A stretch of DNA of 64,000 nucleotides from Streptomyces scabiei 87.22 (GCF_000091305.1 NC_013929.1:620001-684000); one strand, 5' to 3'; positions 42,435-51,718 are shown, counted from the first letter of the stretch. Notes: generated by a model not told the origin, from the letters alone. Translations and numbers: made by a program.

Positions 42435-45400
42435 TCAGCCGGCCCAGACGTCCTCGACGTAGTGGCCGGATTCGGTCAGGGCGTCCAGCCATGCGGTGGC
42501 CTCGGCGTCGTCGGCGCCGGTGTTCTCGCGGTAGAGGGCCCTGAACGCCTCGCGCACCGCCGGGGCCATACGGCGGCCGTCGCCGCAGACGTGGACACGT
42601 GCGCCCGCCTCCAGCGCCGCCCAGACCTCGTCGCTCTCCTTGCCGATCCGGTCCTGCACGAAGCGGACCCCGTCCTCGGGAGCGCAGGAGAAGGCGGGCC
42701 GCATGCTGACGGCTCCGGCGGCCTCGGCGGCCTCGAACTCGGCGCGGTGCAGGTAGTCGACGTCCGGGTGGTCGCAGCCGAAGTAGCACAGCAGCGTCCC
42801 GGTGGAGCCCGCGTGACGGCGGTCGAGGACGGCGCCCCGGAAGGGCGCGAGTCCCGTGCCCGCGCTCACCAGGATCACGGAGGCGGAGGTGTCGTCGGGC
42901 AGGCGGAACGCCTCGCTGCAGGGCAGGACCCGCGCCTGCAGGGTGTCGCCCGGCCGCACGGTCTGCAGGAAGTGCGAGCCGATGCCGTGGAACATGCCCT
43001 CGCCGGCCCGGTGGGGGGCGGCGAGGAGCGACACCATCAGATCGACCTCGCCGGGTGCCGCCAGGGCGGACGAGGAGATGGAGTAGGGGCGGGGGCGCAG
43101 GACGGGGAGCAGTTCGAGGAAGCGCTCGAACGGCAGCTCGCAGGCGCGATGACGCTCCAGCAGGTCCAGGACGCTGCGTCCGGCGGCGGTCACCTGCTCG
43201 CGGAAGGTCTCGGGGTCGGCCGCGGCGAGTTCCGTCAGGGGGCGCTTCTCGGGCGGGCAGGCGGTGTGCTCGGCGAGCACGGCGATCTGCTCCCGCGTGG
43301 CGGGGTCCTGGAGTTCCACGAAGTCGGTGAGGAGACGTCGGACGGTGAGCGGGCGGTCGACGGGGAGGGTGTTGCGGCCGCGCCTGCGGGCGCGCAGCCG
43401 GACGGTGCGGTCCGGGTCGAGGCCGAACCGGTCGGTGACCCGCCGGACGAGGTGGTCCGGGTTGCGCGGGAGGACGGCCAGGTGGTCGCCGGTGCGGTAG
43501 GTGACCCCCTCGGGCAGCCGCAGCCTGAGGAAACGCTTGGAGCGGCCGAGACCGTGGGACATGTCGACCAGTTCGCGGGCGTCGAGGACCTCCATGGGCT
43601 GGACGCCGTGCCGTGCCGCGAGGCCGCCGATGACCGAGTCGGTGGTGTCCTCCAGTACGTAGAGTCCGCCCTCCGCGTCCGTGTCCGGTTGCGCCGCCAC
43701 CCCGTCCTGGGCTGTTCCGTGGCGGTCGAGCAGGGTGGTCCACAGCTCGCCGGTCCAGCGGTCCACCGTGCCGGCGAAGTCGCCGGAGGCGTCCGCGGCG
43801 CCGCGCTCCAGCAGTGCGGTGGCGCCGGCCGCGCTCAGCCGCTCGTCGATGAGGGCCGGAACCCGCTGGTAGGTGGCGGCCCAGTTGCGGTCGCCGACGC
43901 CGAGGACGGCGTACCGGAGCCCGTCGAGGGAGCCGGGTGCCAGGTCGTCGAGCCACTCCATGAACCGCGTGGCGTCGTCGGTGGGCCTGCCGTTGTAGGA
44001 GGCGGCCACGATCACCACCGGCCCGTCGACGGCGGAGAGGGTGCCCGCGGCGCTGTCCAGGGAGGCGACGGTGGGGGCGAAGCCGTGCTGCTCGCCGTCC
44101 TCGGCGAGTTCACGCGCGATGCCCGCGCAGGTGCCCAGGTTGGAGCCGTGCAGCAGGGTCAGCGTGGTTCCGGCCGCCCTGCGGACCGCGGGCGGGGCCT
44201 CCCCCGCCGGGGCCCGGTCCGAGGCGACGAGCGGCAGCCGTCGCTCCCCGGCGGTGCGCCGGGCCAGGCGCAGGGTGAACTCGTCGGGCTTGATCGTGAG
44301 CGACTGCTTGATCTTCAGCTGGTAGTCGGTGTGGTCGATCAGGCGGTACCGGTGGATCACCAGCGCGAGGACGAGCGTGGCCTCGTGCAGCGCGAACTGG
44401 CGGCCGATGCAGGCGCGTTCGCCGCTGCCGAACGGTTTGAACAGGTGGACCGGCCGCTCCTGCTCCCGCTCGGGCAGGAAGCGGTCGGGGTCGAACAGCT
44501 CGACGTTCTCGCCCCAGGCGGGGTCCCGGTGCAGCTGCGGGATCAGCACCTGGATCGTCTCGCCCTCGCGCACGGCGTACCTGCCGCCGATGACGGTGTC
44601 CTCCAGGGGCTCCACGGCGTAGGCGGGAGCCGTCGGCCAGAGCCGCAGGCCCTCGTTGAGCACCTGCCTGATGTACGTCAGCTTCCCGATGTCCCCGTAG
44701 TCGGGGTCGGGGGTGTCCGTGTCGCCCCACAGAGCGTCGACCTCGGCCTGGGCCCGGGCGAGGACCTCGGGGTGCTTGGTGAGGTAGTACAGGGCGAACG
44801 ACAGGGCCCCGCTGGTGGTCTCGTGCCCGGCGATGAGGAACGTGATCGCCTGGTGCCGGATGTTGACGTCGTCCAGCGGTTCGCCGGTGACCTGGTCGCG
44901 GGTGTGCAGCATGCGGCCGAGCAGGTCGTCCGTGCCGGTGTCGCCGGAGGCCCTGCGCTCCCGGATCACGTCGTCGACGAGGTCCCGCATCACGGCGACG
45001 TCGGTCCGGAACTGTTCGGCCTGCTTCCACTTGAACAGGTCCAGGCCGGGGATGGACTCTCCCTTGGCCTGGGCGAAGCCGAGCGCACGCGACAGCGCGG
45101 TCACGAAGGGATGCGGTTCCGGGCGGCCGAAGGACTCGAAGTCATGGCCGAAGCCGCACAGTCCGATCGTGTCGAAGGTCAGCCGGGTCATGTCCTCGGC
45201 GACGTCCACGGGCTCGGTCCCGGCCGCCCCGTCCCACTTCCCGATCAGCTCACGCGCCACCTTGAGCATCGTGGCGTGGTAGCCGCGCATCGCGCCGAGG
45301 GAGAAGGCCGGCATGAGGACGTCGTGCGCCTTGCGCCAGTTGGGCTCGTCGTTGAACGCCGTGAACAGACCGTCACCGGTGATCTCCCGCACCAGCACGA

Positions 45401-45647
45401 GGTCCGCGTGCACGTTCTTGCGGAAGCGGCTCTCGTCCGACAGCTCGGTGACGAGGTCGAGGCCGGAGGCGATGTTGATCTCGTTGCCGAAGACCCGCAG
45501 CTTGAACAGCGGACCGAGTTCCCTGGCCTCCTTCATCAGATGGAGCAGGCCGTCGGCACCACCGGGTATGTCGAACGCGTGGCCGACCAGGGGGAGGGCG
45601 GAACGCTCGGGGATCGATTCGGTTCCGCGTTCGGTCGCGTGAGTCAT
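42435..45647 (-). CDS. Self-sufficient cytochrome P450/NADPH-P450 reductase, CYP102 type, 1070 aa
   Basis: P450 domain (about 1-465): I-helix AGHETTSG, ExxR in NEGLRLWP and haem loop FGSGERACIG. Flavodoxin-like FMN domain (about 485-640: LTLLHGSNLGTCAGIARELA). FAD/NADPH domain (about 675-1070: RPYSISSSALAAPGEV, SAGTGLAPFRGAV, HVCGDGRRMAPAVREAF). Close similarity to Bacillus BM3 is visible around GDGLFT, including the active-site Phe, so a fatty-acid hydroxylase is likely. Start ATG 45647 has GAAAGG seven bases upstream; an ATG five codons earlier is in frame. It is controlled by the promoter at 45687-45724. Confidence 0.94.
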   Translation of the reverse strand: MTHATERGTESIPERSALPLVGHAFDIPGGADGLLHLMKEARELGPLFKLRVFGNEINIASGLDLVTELSDESRFRKNVHADLVLVREITGDGLFTAFNDEPNWRKAHDVLMPAFSLGAMRGYHATMLKVARELIGKWDGAAGTEPVDVAEDMTRLTFDTIGLCGFGHDFESFGRPEPHPFVTALSRALGFAQAKGESIPGLDLFKWKQAEQFRTDVAVMRDLVDDVIRERRASGDTGTDDLLGRMLHTRDQVTGEPLDDVNIRHQAITFLIAGHETTSGALSFALYYLTKHPEVLARAQAEVDALWGDTDTPDPDYGDIGKLTYIRQVLNEGLRLWPTAPAYAVEPLEDTVIGGRYAVREGETIQVLIPQLHRDPAWGENVELFDPDRFLPEREQERPVHLFKPFGSGERACIGRQFALHEATLVLALVIHRYRLIDHTDYQLKIKQSLTIKPDEFTLRLARRTAGERRLPLVASDRAPAGEAPPAVRRAAGTTLTLLHGSNLGTCAGIARELAEDGEQHGFAPTVASLDSAAGTLSAVDGPVVIVAASYNGRPTDDATRFMEWLDDLAPGSLDGLRYAVLGVGDRNWAATYQRVPALIDERLSAAGATALLERGAADASGDFAGTVDRWTGELWTTLLDRHGTAQDGVAAQPDTDAEGGLYVLEDTTDSVIGGLAARHGVQPMEVLDARELVDMSHGLGRSKRFLRLRLPEGVTYRTGDHLAVLPRNPDHLVRRVTDRFGLDPDRTVRLRARRRGRNTLPVDRPLTVRRLLTDFVELQDPATREQIAVLAEHTACPPEKRPLTELAAADPETFREQVTAAGRSVLDLLERHRACELPFERFLELLPVLRPRPYSISSSALAAPGEVDLMVSLLAAPHRAGEGMFHGIGSHFLQTVRPGDTLQARVLPCSEAFRLPDDTSASVILVSAGTGLAPFRGAVLDRRHAGSTGTLLCYFGCDHPDVDYLHRAEFEAAEAAGAVSMRPAFSCAPEDGVRFVQDRIGKESDEVWAALEAGARVHVCGDGRRMAPAVREAFRALYRENTGADDAEATAWLDALTESGHYVEDVWAG

Positions 45648-45686
45648 GGGCTTGCCTTTCATCCGCACTGGCTGTCGCCGTGCACC

Positions 45687-45724
45687 ACCATACGACCGAC
45701 ATGGTCGAGTGACAATGTCGGTCG
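45687..45724 (-). promoter_or_regulatory. P450 promoter embedded in a 10-bp-arm palindrome
   Basis: On the minus strand a -35 TTGTCA (plus 45710-45715) and -10 TATGGT (plus 45687-45692) are exactly 17 bases apart. The inverted repeat CGACCGACAT (45693-45702) and ATGTCGGTCG (45715-45724), with a 12-base centre, covers the spacer and touches the -35. It is a typical repressor operator. CYP102 genes of Bacillus are repressed by TetR-type FatR/BscR, so a TetR regulator is a reasonable guess. The TSS would be about 33 bases before the start. Confidence 0.7.
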
Positions 45725-45833
45725 ATTGTGTTGGGTGACACAGTCGGATGCTGGAACCTGGGCGGGCGTCGGAACGTCCTGGGGACGAGCAGGGGTTGCG
45801 GCCGCCGTAGGGTGACCGGCACGGAGAGCCGGG

Positions 45834-45884
45834 GAGGTTCCGGCTCGGAGCGAGGGCCGGCGAGGTTCCGGCTCGGAGCGAGGG
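45834..45884. repeat. 23-bp direct repeat before SDR gene
   Basis: A 23-base unit beginning GAGGTTCCGGCTCGGAGCGA occurs at 45834-45856 and 45862-45884, separated by 5 bases (period 28). The second copy supplies the GAGGGAGG ribosome site of the SDR gene. The duplication looks recent. Confidence 0.8.
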
Positions 45885-45890
45885 AGGACC

Positions 45891-46661
45891 ATGGCACGCG
45901 TCACCGACCGCACGGTTCTGATCGTCGGCGCCTCGTCGGGCATCGGCGCGGAGGTGGCACGACAGCTCGCCGTCGACGGCAACCGCCTCGTCCTCACGGC
46001 ACGACGCGCCCCCGAACTGGCCCGCGTCGCCCAGGAGGTGCGGGCGGCGGGCAGCGCCTGCCTCGACCTCGTCGCCGACGCCCTCGACCCGTCGGCCGCG
46101 GCCGAGGTGGTGGCGGCCGGCGCCGCGGAGTTCGGGACGATCGACGTCGCGCTGCTCAACGCGGGCCAGGGCCCGGACATGGCGATGGACCGGGTGAGCG
46201 TGGCGGACGTCGCCCGGATCATGGCGCTGAACTACGACACGGTGGTCAACTACCTCGTCCCGCTGATCGACCGGATGGGCTCCCAGGCGGACGGCGGCCT
46301 GATCGCCCACACCAACTCCCTCGCCGGGCTGATGGGCATACCCCGTCAGGGCCCGTACTCGGCGGCGAAGGCCGCCGCGCGCACGCTGATCGACGCGGCC
46401 CGCGTCGAACTGGCGCCCCGGGGCATCCGGTTCACCTCGATCCACCCGGGGTTCGTCGCCACCGAGCGCATCAGCGGCGACGGACTGCCGAAGCCCTTCC
46501 AGATCAGCCAGGAGCGCGCGGCCCGGTACGTCGTCCGCGCCCTGGAGCGCGAACCGGCCCAGGCGTACTTCCCGTGGCCGACGGCCGCGCTGGTCCGCAC
46601 CCTGCGCACCCTCCCCGCGCCCGTCTCCGCCGCGGTGCTGCGGCGGCTGGCCTCCGGCTGA
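45891..46661 (+). CDS. Short-chain dehydrogenase/reductase, 256 aa
   Basis: Nucleotide motif VLIVGASSGIGAEVARQL, NAG in LLNAGQGPDM, catalytic Ser in HTNSLAGLMG and YxxxK in PYSAAKAAAR. The C-terminal FPWPTAALVRTLRTLPAPVS suggests the fatty-acyl/DltE-like classical SDR branch. Start ATG 45891 with AGGGAGG upstream. Divergent from the P450 gene across 243 bases; the pair may oxidise the same lipid-type substrate, but this is inference. Confidence 0.88.
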   Translation: MARVTDRTVLIVGASSGIGAEVARQLAVDGNRLVLTARRAPELARVAQEVRAAGSACLDLVADALDPSAAAEVVAAGAAEFGTIDVALLNAGQGPDMAMDRVSVADVARIMALNYDTVVNYLVPLIDRMGSQADGGLIAHTNSLAGLMGIPRQGPYSAAKAAARTLIDAARVELAPRGIRFTSIHPGFVATERISGDGLPKPFQISQERAARYVVRALEREPAQAYFPWPTAALVRTLRTLPAPVSAAVLRRLASG

Positions 46662-46762
46662 CCCGCAGGACCGGACAGGCCGGGAGAGGCCCGGGGTGGG
46701 CCGTCCGCCGCGCGCTCGCGCCGCGGGCCGGGGCACAGGCCCGGCGCGGGGCCGGGGCGCGG

Positions 46763-49240
46763 CTACCCGACTACGCGACCGGGCGGGCCGGGCGGCGCGG
46801 TGACGGGTGCGGCCTCCCGCGCGTCGGCCGGCAGCGGCTGTTCGGCCCAGATCGTCTTGCCGGCGGAGGTGTGGCGGCTGCCCCAGCGCTCGGCGACCTG
46901 CGCCACGAGGAGCAGTCCGCGTCCGCCCTCGTCGAAGGTCCGGGCCCGTCGCAGATGCGGGGCGGTGGCGCTGCCGTCGGAGACCTCGCAGATGAGCGCG
47001 TCGGCCCGGACGAGGCGCAGCTGGATCGGCGGGGTGCCGTAGCGGATGGCGTTGGTGACCAGCTCGCTGACGATCAGCTCGGTGGCGAACTCCAGCTCGC
47101 CCAGTCCCCAGGCGGCCAGCTGTTCGCTCGCTCCGCGGCGGGCGCCGGCGACGGCGGCGGGATCGGCGGGGAGCGGCCAGGTGCGCACCTGGTCGGCGCC
47201 GAGCAGGGACGTGCGGGCCAGGAGCAGGACGATGTCGTCGGCCGGCGGGTCGGGCCGTACCTTGCGCATCACCTCCTCGCAGGTCTCCTCCAGGCCGGCG
47301 GAGGGGTGGCGCAGGGCCTCGCCGAGCAGGTCCAGCCCGACGTCGAGGTCACGGCCCGGGGCCGCGATCAGCCCGTCGGTGTAGAGCGCGAGCACGCTGC
47401 CCTCGGCCATGTCGATCCGGGCCGCCTCGAAGGGCAGTCCGCCGAGACCGAGGGGCGGCCCGGCCGGCAGGTCCAGCACGCGCACCGTGCCGTCGGGGTC
47501 CGTCAGCAGGGGTGGCGGGTGTCCCGCCCGCGCCAGGTCGCACCGTCCGGCGACGGGGTCGTAGACGGCGTAGAGGCAGGTGGCCCCGACCTCCCCGGAA
47601 GCCTCCTCCGCCTGCCGCCGCGCGTCGGGGCCCTCCTCCCGGTCGAGACGGATGACCAGATCGTCCAGACGGGTGAGCAGCTCGTCGGGCGCGAAGTCGG
47701 CGTCGGCGAGGGTCCGTACCGCGGAGCGCAGACGGCCCATGGTGGCCGAGGCACGCACCCCGTGTCCCACCACGTCGCCCACGGCCAGCGCGACCCGTCC
47801 CCCGGACAGCGCGATGACGTCGAACCAGTCCCCGCCGATCTCGTCGCCGGGCCCGGCGGGCAGGTAGCGGTAGGCCAGGTCCACGGCCGCCACCTCGGGC
47901 AGCCGTTCGGGCAGCAGACTGCGTTGGAGCGTGAGCGCGGTGCGGCGCTCACGGGTGTAGCGGCGGGCGTTGTCGATGCTCACCGCGGCCCTGGCGGCGA
48001 TCTCCTCGGCGAGGATCAGGTCGTCCGGACCGAAGGCGTCCGCGGTCCGGTGCCGCATGAGGTGCATGACGCCGAGCGTGACGCCCCGCGCGCGCAGGGG
48101 GACCATCAGCACCGAGTGGATCTTGAACCGGCGTATGCTCCTGGCGCGGCCCGGGGAGGCGGTCACCCACGCGCGGAGCGAGGCGTCGCCCGCACTGTGA
48201 TGGCTCGCCCGGCCGGAGATCAGCGTCAGGGCCGGGGCCGAGCCGGGCGGGTAGACGTCGGTGTCGCCGGTGGGCACCACGGATTCGGGGCATCCCGTGA
48301 GCACCGACCGCTGCGCGGTGCGCCGGCAGACGACCGGCGTGTCGGGCGGCACCGGTTGCGGCTCGTGTCCCTGGACGACGGATTCCAGCAGGTCGACGGT
48401 GGCGAAGTCGGCGAACCCCGACACCGCGACCTCGGCCAGTTCCTCGGCCGTACGGGTGACGTCGAGGGTGCTGCCGATGCGCACGCCGGCGTCGTTGATC
48501 ACGGCCAGGCGGCGCCGGGCCCAGTACTGCTCGGTGATGTCGATGACCAGCGCGGAGACACCCAGCACCGTGCCGGCGCGGTCCTTCAGCGGGGAGAGGA
48601 ACACCGACCACGCGTGGTCGCGGACCTCGCCGGAGGCGCGGAACGGCTGCTCCTCGCGGAAGACCATCTCGCCGGTACGGGCCACCTGGTGCTGCAGGCG
48701 GTCGATCTCGTCCAGGGGCGGTGCGGGGTAGATCTCCCACAGGGTACGTCCCCGCATCTCGTCCGGTCGCAGCCCCATGGCCTTGGTCATGACCTCGTTG
48801 CAGGTGACGAACCGCGCCTCGCTGTCGTAGATGGCCACGGGCAGCGGGAGCTGCGCCAGCGTGAGGCCCCACAGCTCCGCCGACTCCACCTCCGTCGGGC
48901 CGGCGGGATAGCTCACGCCCACCGAGGTGACGACCCAGTACGTGCCGGCGTCACCGTCCGTCAGCGGGGTGCCCCGCAGCCGCGCGGTGACGCGGTGGCC
49001 GTCGCGCTTGCGCAGCACCAGGTCGCTCGTCCACTGCTCGGCCGCCGCCAGATGGCGCCGCGTCGCGAACGGCAGCGTTCCGCCGAGCAGACCGGAGGCG
49101 GGCCTGCCCACCACGTCCTCGGGACGGTGCCCGAGGAGCCTCTCGGCTCCCGCGCTCCACACCATGACGGCCCCGCGGGCGTCGACGACGACCGCGAAGT
49201 CCTCGGGTGCCGCTGTGGTGGTGTCGGGTTCGTTGTACAT
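46763..49240 (-). CDS. PAS-PAS-GAF-SpoIIE-HATPase regulator, 825 aa
   Basis: Domains in order: PAS (about 15-110, VVDARGAVMVWSAGAERLLG), PAS with PAC (about 125-245), GAF (about 250-435), SpoIIE/PP2C (about 445-675; Asp residues in GGDWFDVI, GDVVGHG, ADDIVLLLA; LALYTDGLI) and a RsbW-like ATPase (about 690-815; VSELVTNAIRYG, DEGGRGLLLV). Phosphatase and kinase-like modules are thus fused in one chain, allowing opposite control of an anti-sigma antagonist. PAS/GAF domains would sense ligand or redox state. Start ATG 49240. It is alone and leftward. Confidence 0.92.
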   Translation of the reverse strand: MYNEPDTTTAAPEDFAVVVDARGAVMVWSAGAERLLGHRPEDVVGRPASGLLGGTLPFATRRHLAAAEQWTSDLVLRKRDGHRVTARLRGTPLTDGDAGTYWVVTSVGVSYPAGPTEVESAELWGLTLAQLPLPVAIYDSEARFVTCNEVMTKAMGLRPDEMRGRTLWEIYPAPPLDEIDRLQHQVARTGEMVFREEQPFRASGEVRDHAWSVFLSPLKDRAGTVLGVSALVIDITEQYWARRRLAVINDAGVRIGSTLDVTRTAEELAEVAVSGFADFATVDLLESVVQGHEPQPVPPDTPVVCRRTAQRSVLTGCPESVVPTGDTDVYPPGSAPALTLISGRASHHSAGDASLRAWVTASPGRARSIRRFKIHSVLMVPLRARGVTLGVMHLMRHRTADAFGPDDLILAEEIAARAAVSIDNARRYTRERRTALTLQRSLLPERLPEVAAVDLAYRYLPAGPGDEIGGDWFDVIALSGGRVALAVGDVVGHGVRASATMGRLRSAVRTLADADFAPDELLTRLDDLVIRLDREEGPDARRQAEEASGEVGATCLYAVYDPVAGRCDLARAGHPPPLLTDPDGTVRVLDLPAGPPLGLGGLPFEAARIDMAEGSVLALYTDGLIAAPGRDLDVGLDLLGEALRHPSAGLEETCEEVMRKVRPDPPADDIVLLLARTSLLGADQVRTWPLPADPAAVAGARRGASEQLAAWGLGELEFATELIVSELVTNAIRYGTPPIQLRLVRADALICEVSDGSATAPHLRRARTFDEGGRGLLLVAQVAERWGSRHTSAGKTIWAEQPLPADAREAAPVTAPPGPPGRVVG

Positions 49241-49387
49241 GGGCGTTCTACCGACCTCGTCCTCTGCGCCGCCCGGGCACGGGCGACGGGTCGCCCTGCA
49301 CGGGCGCTGCCTCCAGCATCCCGCCCCGGCACCACCCGCTCAACCGGCTCGCGGGACGTGCGTGGATCCTGAGGGTCCCGGCCTCTC

Positions 49388-49951
49388 CTAGAGGGGCGTC
49401 GAGGCCGACGGCGCGAAGGGGGCGCCGTGGCCGGGGACGACGAGGACCGGGTCCAGGGCCAGGACCTTCTCCCGGGCCGCCCGGAGCCGGTCCCGGTCGG
49501 GGGCGAAGGGGTCGTCGGCCGGTCCCTCGGCGGTCCACCACAGGTGGGTCAGGACCACCAGCCCCTCCGCCGTCGTCACGAGGGTGCTGACGTCCTCGGC
49601 GGTGTGGCCGGGGGTGGTCATCAGCGTGATCGACGCGGAGAGCCGGTGCCCGTCGGCGTCCCGGTCCTCCCAGATGTCGTCGCGGTAGATCGCCATGTGG
49701 TCGTGGAAGCGGGCCTCGGGGAACAGGGCGGCGTTCAGCGTGTGGTCCGGGTGGTGGTGGCTGAAGACCACGTCGGTGACGTCCTCGGGGGACAGCCCGT
49801 GGCCCACGAGCGGGTCCAGGATGAGCCGGCGGTCGGCGACCATCCCGGGATCGACGACCGCGACGGTCGCGCCGTCGCGGAGCAGGGTGACGGTCCCCGC
49901 CACCCGCGTGTCCGCGTAACCGGTGGTCAGGACGTGGAACGTGGCGGTCAT
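49388..49951 (-). CDS. Metallo-beta-lactamase-fold hydrolase, 187 aa
   Basis: The metal motif SHHHPDHTLN (HxHxDH), a later His in TTPGHTAED and VVPGHGAPF give the usual two-zinc set of a small MBL-fold hydrolase. It is slightly short but complete. Related to MBLAC1-like/thioesterase-type enzymes; substrate unknown. Start ATG 49951 with GGAGGAG upstream. It is divergent from the tetR remnant. Confidence 0.88.
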   Translation of the reverse strand: MTATFHVLTTGYADTRVAGTVTLLRDGATVAVVDPGMVADRRLILDPLVGHGLSPEDVTDVVFSHHHPDHTLNAALFPEARFHDHMAIYRDDIWEDRDADGHRLSASITLMTTPGHTAEDVSTLVTTAEGLVVLTHLWWTAEGPADDPFAPDRDRLRAAREKVLALDPVLVVPGHGAPFAPSASTPL

Positions 49952-49988
49952 GGCGCTCCTCCGATGGGGCCCGCCGGGCCGGCCGTAC

Positions 49989-50016
49989 GGGCCGTGGTGT
50001 GCGGGCCGTGGTGTGC
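49989..50016. repeat. 14-bp tandem repeat
   Basis: GGGCCGTGGTGTGC occurs twice in direct succession upstream of the MBL gene, next to the broken tetR remnant. Probably slippage. Confidence 0.6.
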
Positions 50017-50079
50017 GGTCCTGGGATCCTGCCATGCGGAATACGGCACCCGGAAGCGAGGGGGCCGAGCCACGAGATC

Positions 50080-50376
50080 ATGCCGCTCGACGGGGCGCGG
50101 CTGCTGCAGGCGCGGGTGGTCGTCGCCTTCTGGGGCCGGGCCCTGCACGACCCGCACATGGCGGACGTCCACGCGCGCACCACGGACACCTGGCGCCGAC
50201 GGATGACCGGATACCTGGCACAGGCGAGGGCCGCGGGTGAGATCGCGGACGGTGTGCCGGCGGCCGGCGTGCCGACGCCTTGGTCGCGGCCCTGGCGGGC
50301 TTTCAGGTCGACGCGCTGCTCGTCCCGCACTCCACCACGCCCGCACACCGACGGGCCGCGCTCGACTGGCCTGTTG
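50080..50376 (+). pseudogene. TetR-family regulator remnant (N-terminus missing, frameshifted)
   Basis: In frame from 50080, PLDGARLLQARVVVAFWGRA, then MADVHARTTDTWRRRMTGYL and AQARAAGEIADGV read like the ligand domain of a TetR regulator. At about 50270 the frame moves by one base, and ADALVAALAGFQVDALLVP continues the same domain. No HTH is found upstream, and the second segment runs on without a stop. The remnant lies between the MBL and GH12 genes, probably a decayed regulator of one of them. Confidence 0.6.
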
Positions 50377-50493
50377 ACGACTCTCCGACCTCGTTCCGCG
50401 CGGCGGACCGTCGGCGGCGCGCGGCGACCGGACCGTCGCCACAGGGTTGTCAGGGCGAGGCACCGCTTCTACAGTCCAGGACAGAGCGGAAAA

Positions 50494-50507
50494 TGGGAGC
50501 GCTCCCA
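50494..50507. promoter_or_regulatory. CebR-type operator before GH12 gene
   Basis: TGGGAGCGCTCCCA is a perfect 14-bp palindrome identical to the published CebR-binding consensus of Streptomyces cellulose genes. It lies 69 bases before the GH12 start, so cello-oligosaccharide induction is expected. Confidence 0.92.
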
Positions 50508-50575
50508 AAGCGTGGACGCGGGGGAGCGCCCGGCACCACCCCCCACCTCCGGCCGTACCTCCGAAAGAGGCCCCC

Positions 50576-51718
50576 ATGCGACCGTCGCCGTACCCTCCGC
50601 GCGCTCCCCGTGGCCGTTCCCTGCGGGGCGCGCTGGGCGCGCTCGTCACCGCGCCCGCCACCGTCGCGGCACTCTTCGCCGCCACGCCACCGGCCCGGGC
50701 CGACACGACCGTCTGCGAACAGTTCGGCTCGACCGTCGTCCAGGGGCGCTACGTCGTCCAGAACAACCGCTGGGGCACCGCCGCCCCCCAGTGCGTCACC
50801 GCCACCGACACCGGCTTCCGGCTCAGCCGGGCCGACGGTTCCGTCCCCACCAACGGCGCGCCGAAGTCCTACCCGTCCCTGTTCAACGGGTGCCATTACA
50901 CCAACTGCTCCCCGGGGACCAGCCTCCCGGCACAGCTCTCGACCATCTCCAGCGCACCGAGCAGCATCTCGTACGGCTATGTCGGCGATGCCGTCTACAA
51001 CGCCTCGTACGACATCTGGCTCGACCCGACGCCCCGTACCGACGGCGTGAACCGGACCGAGATCATGATCTGGTTGAACAAGGTGGGACCGATCCAGCCC
51101 ATCGGCTCGCAGGTCGGCACGGCCACCGTGGGCGGGCGCTCCTGGCAGGTGTGGTCGGGCGGCAACGGCACCAACGACGTGCTGTCCTTCGTGGCACCGT
51201 CGGCGATCGGCAGCTGGAGCTTCGACGTGATGGACTTCGTCCGTCAGGCCGTGGCACGCGGACTGGCCCAGAACAACTGGTACCTGACGAGTGTTCAGGC
51301 CGGTTTCGAGCCCTGGCAGAACGGGACCGGGCTGAGCGTGAACTCCTTCTCGTCGAGCGTGAACACCGGCGGCGGTGGACCCGGCGGTCCGGGCGGCGGC
51401 AGCGCCTGCGAGGTGGCGTACACCACGAACGCCTGGCCGGGCGGCTTCACCGCCGACGTCACCGTCACCAACACCGGTTCGTCGCCCGTCGACGGCTGGC
51501 GCCTCGCCTTCACCCTGCCCTCCGGCCAGAGCGTCACCAGTGCCTGGAACACCTCCGTCTCCCCGTCCTCGGGATCGGTCACGGCGAGCGCTCTGGCCCA
51601 CAACGCGAGCATCTCCCCCGGCGGCAGGCAGTCGTTCGGGTTCCAGGGCACCTACAGCGGTACCTTCGCCGCGCCGGGCGGGTTCAGCCTCAACGGGACG
51701 GCCTGCGCGCGGACTTGA
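50576..51718 (+). CDS. Secreted GH12 endoglucanase with C-terminal CBM2, 380 aa
   Basis: Signal peptide to about residue 43 (PPARA). GH12 catalytic domain (about 45-265): nucleophile Glu in GVNRTEIMIWLN and acid/base Glu in VQAGFEPWQNG, with Cys pairs at CEQF/PQC and GCHYTNC. A Gly/Pro linker (NTGGGGPGGPGGGS) joins a family 2 cellulose-binding module (about 280-380: CEVAYTTNAWPGGFTADVTV, WRLAFTLPSGQSVTSAWN). It should cut beta-1,4-glucan outside the cell. ATG 50576 has AAAGAGG upstream. The CebR box indicates control by cellobiose or cellotriose. Confidence 0.93.
   Translation: MRPSPYPPRAPRGRSLRGALGALVTAPATVAALFAATPPARADTTVCEQFGSTVVQGRYVVQNNRWGTAAPQCVTATDTGFRLSRADGSVPTNGAPKSYPSLFNGCHYTNCSPGTSLPAQLSTISSAPSSISYGYVGDAVYNASYDIWLDPTPRTDGVNRTEIMIWLNKVGPIQPIGSQVGTATVGGRSWQVWSGGNGTNDVLSFVAPSAIGSWSFDVMDFVRQAVARGLAQNNWYLTSVQAGFEPWQNGTGLSVNSFSSSVNTGGGGPGGPGGGSACEVAYTTNAWPGGFTADVTVTNTGSSPVDGWRLAFTLPSGQSVTSAWNTSVSPSSGSVTASALAHNASISPGGRQSFGFQGTYSGTFAAPGGFSLNGTACART

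Noticed and set aside
41763..45815. A very long open frame (about 1350 codons) on the plus strand opposite the P450 gene
   Set aside because: It lies opposite the well-supported CYP102 and MFS genes. Its translation is rich in Gly, Val, Arg and Glu without any domain, as expected for an antisense frame in high-GC DNA.
45728..49372. Long plus-strand open frame running across the SDR gene and opposite the PAS-GAF-SpoIIE gene
   Set aside because: It is out of frame with the SDR and antisense to the regulator; both of those have clear domain evidence.
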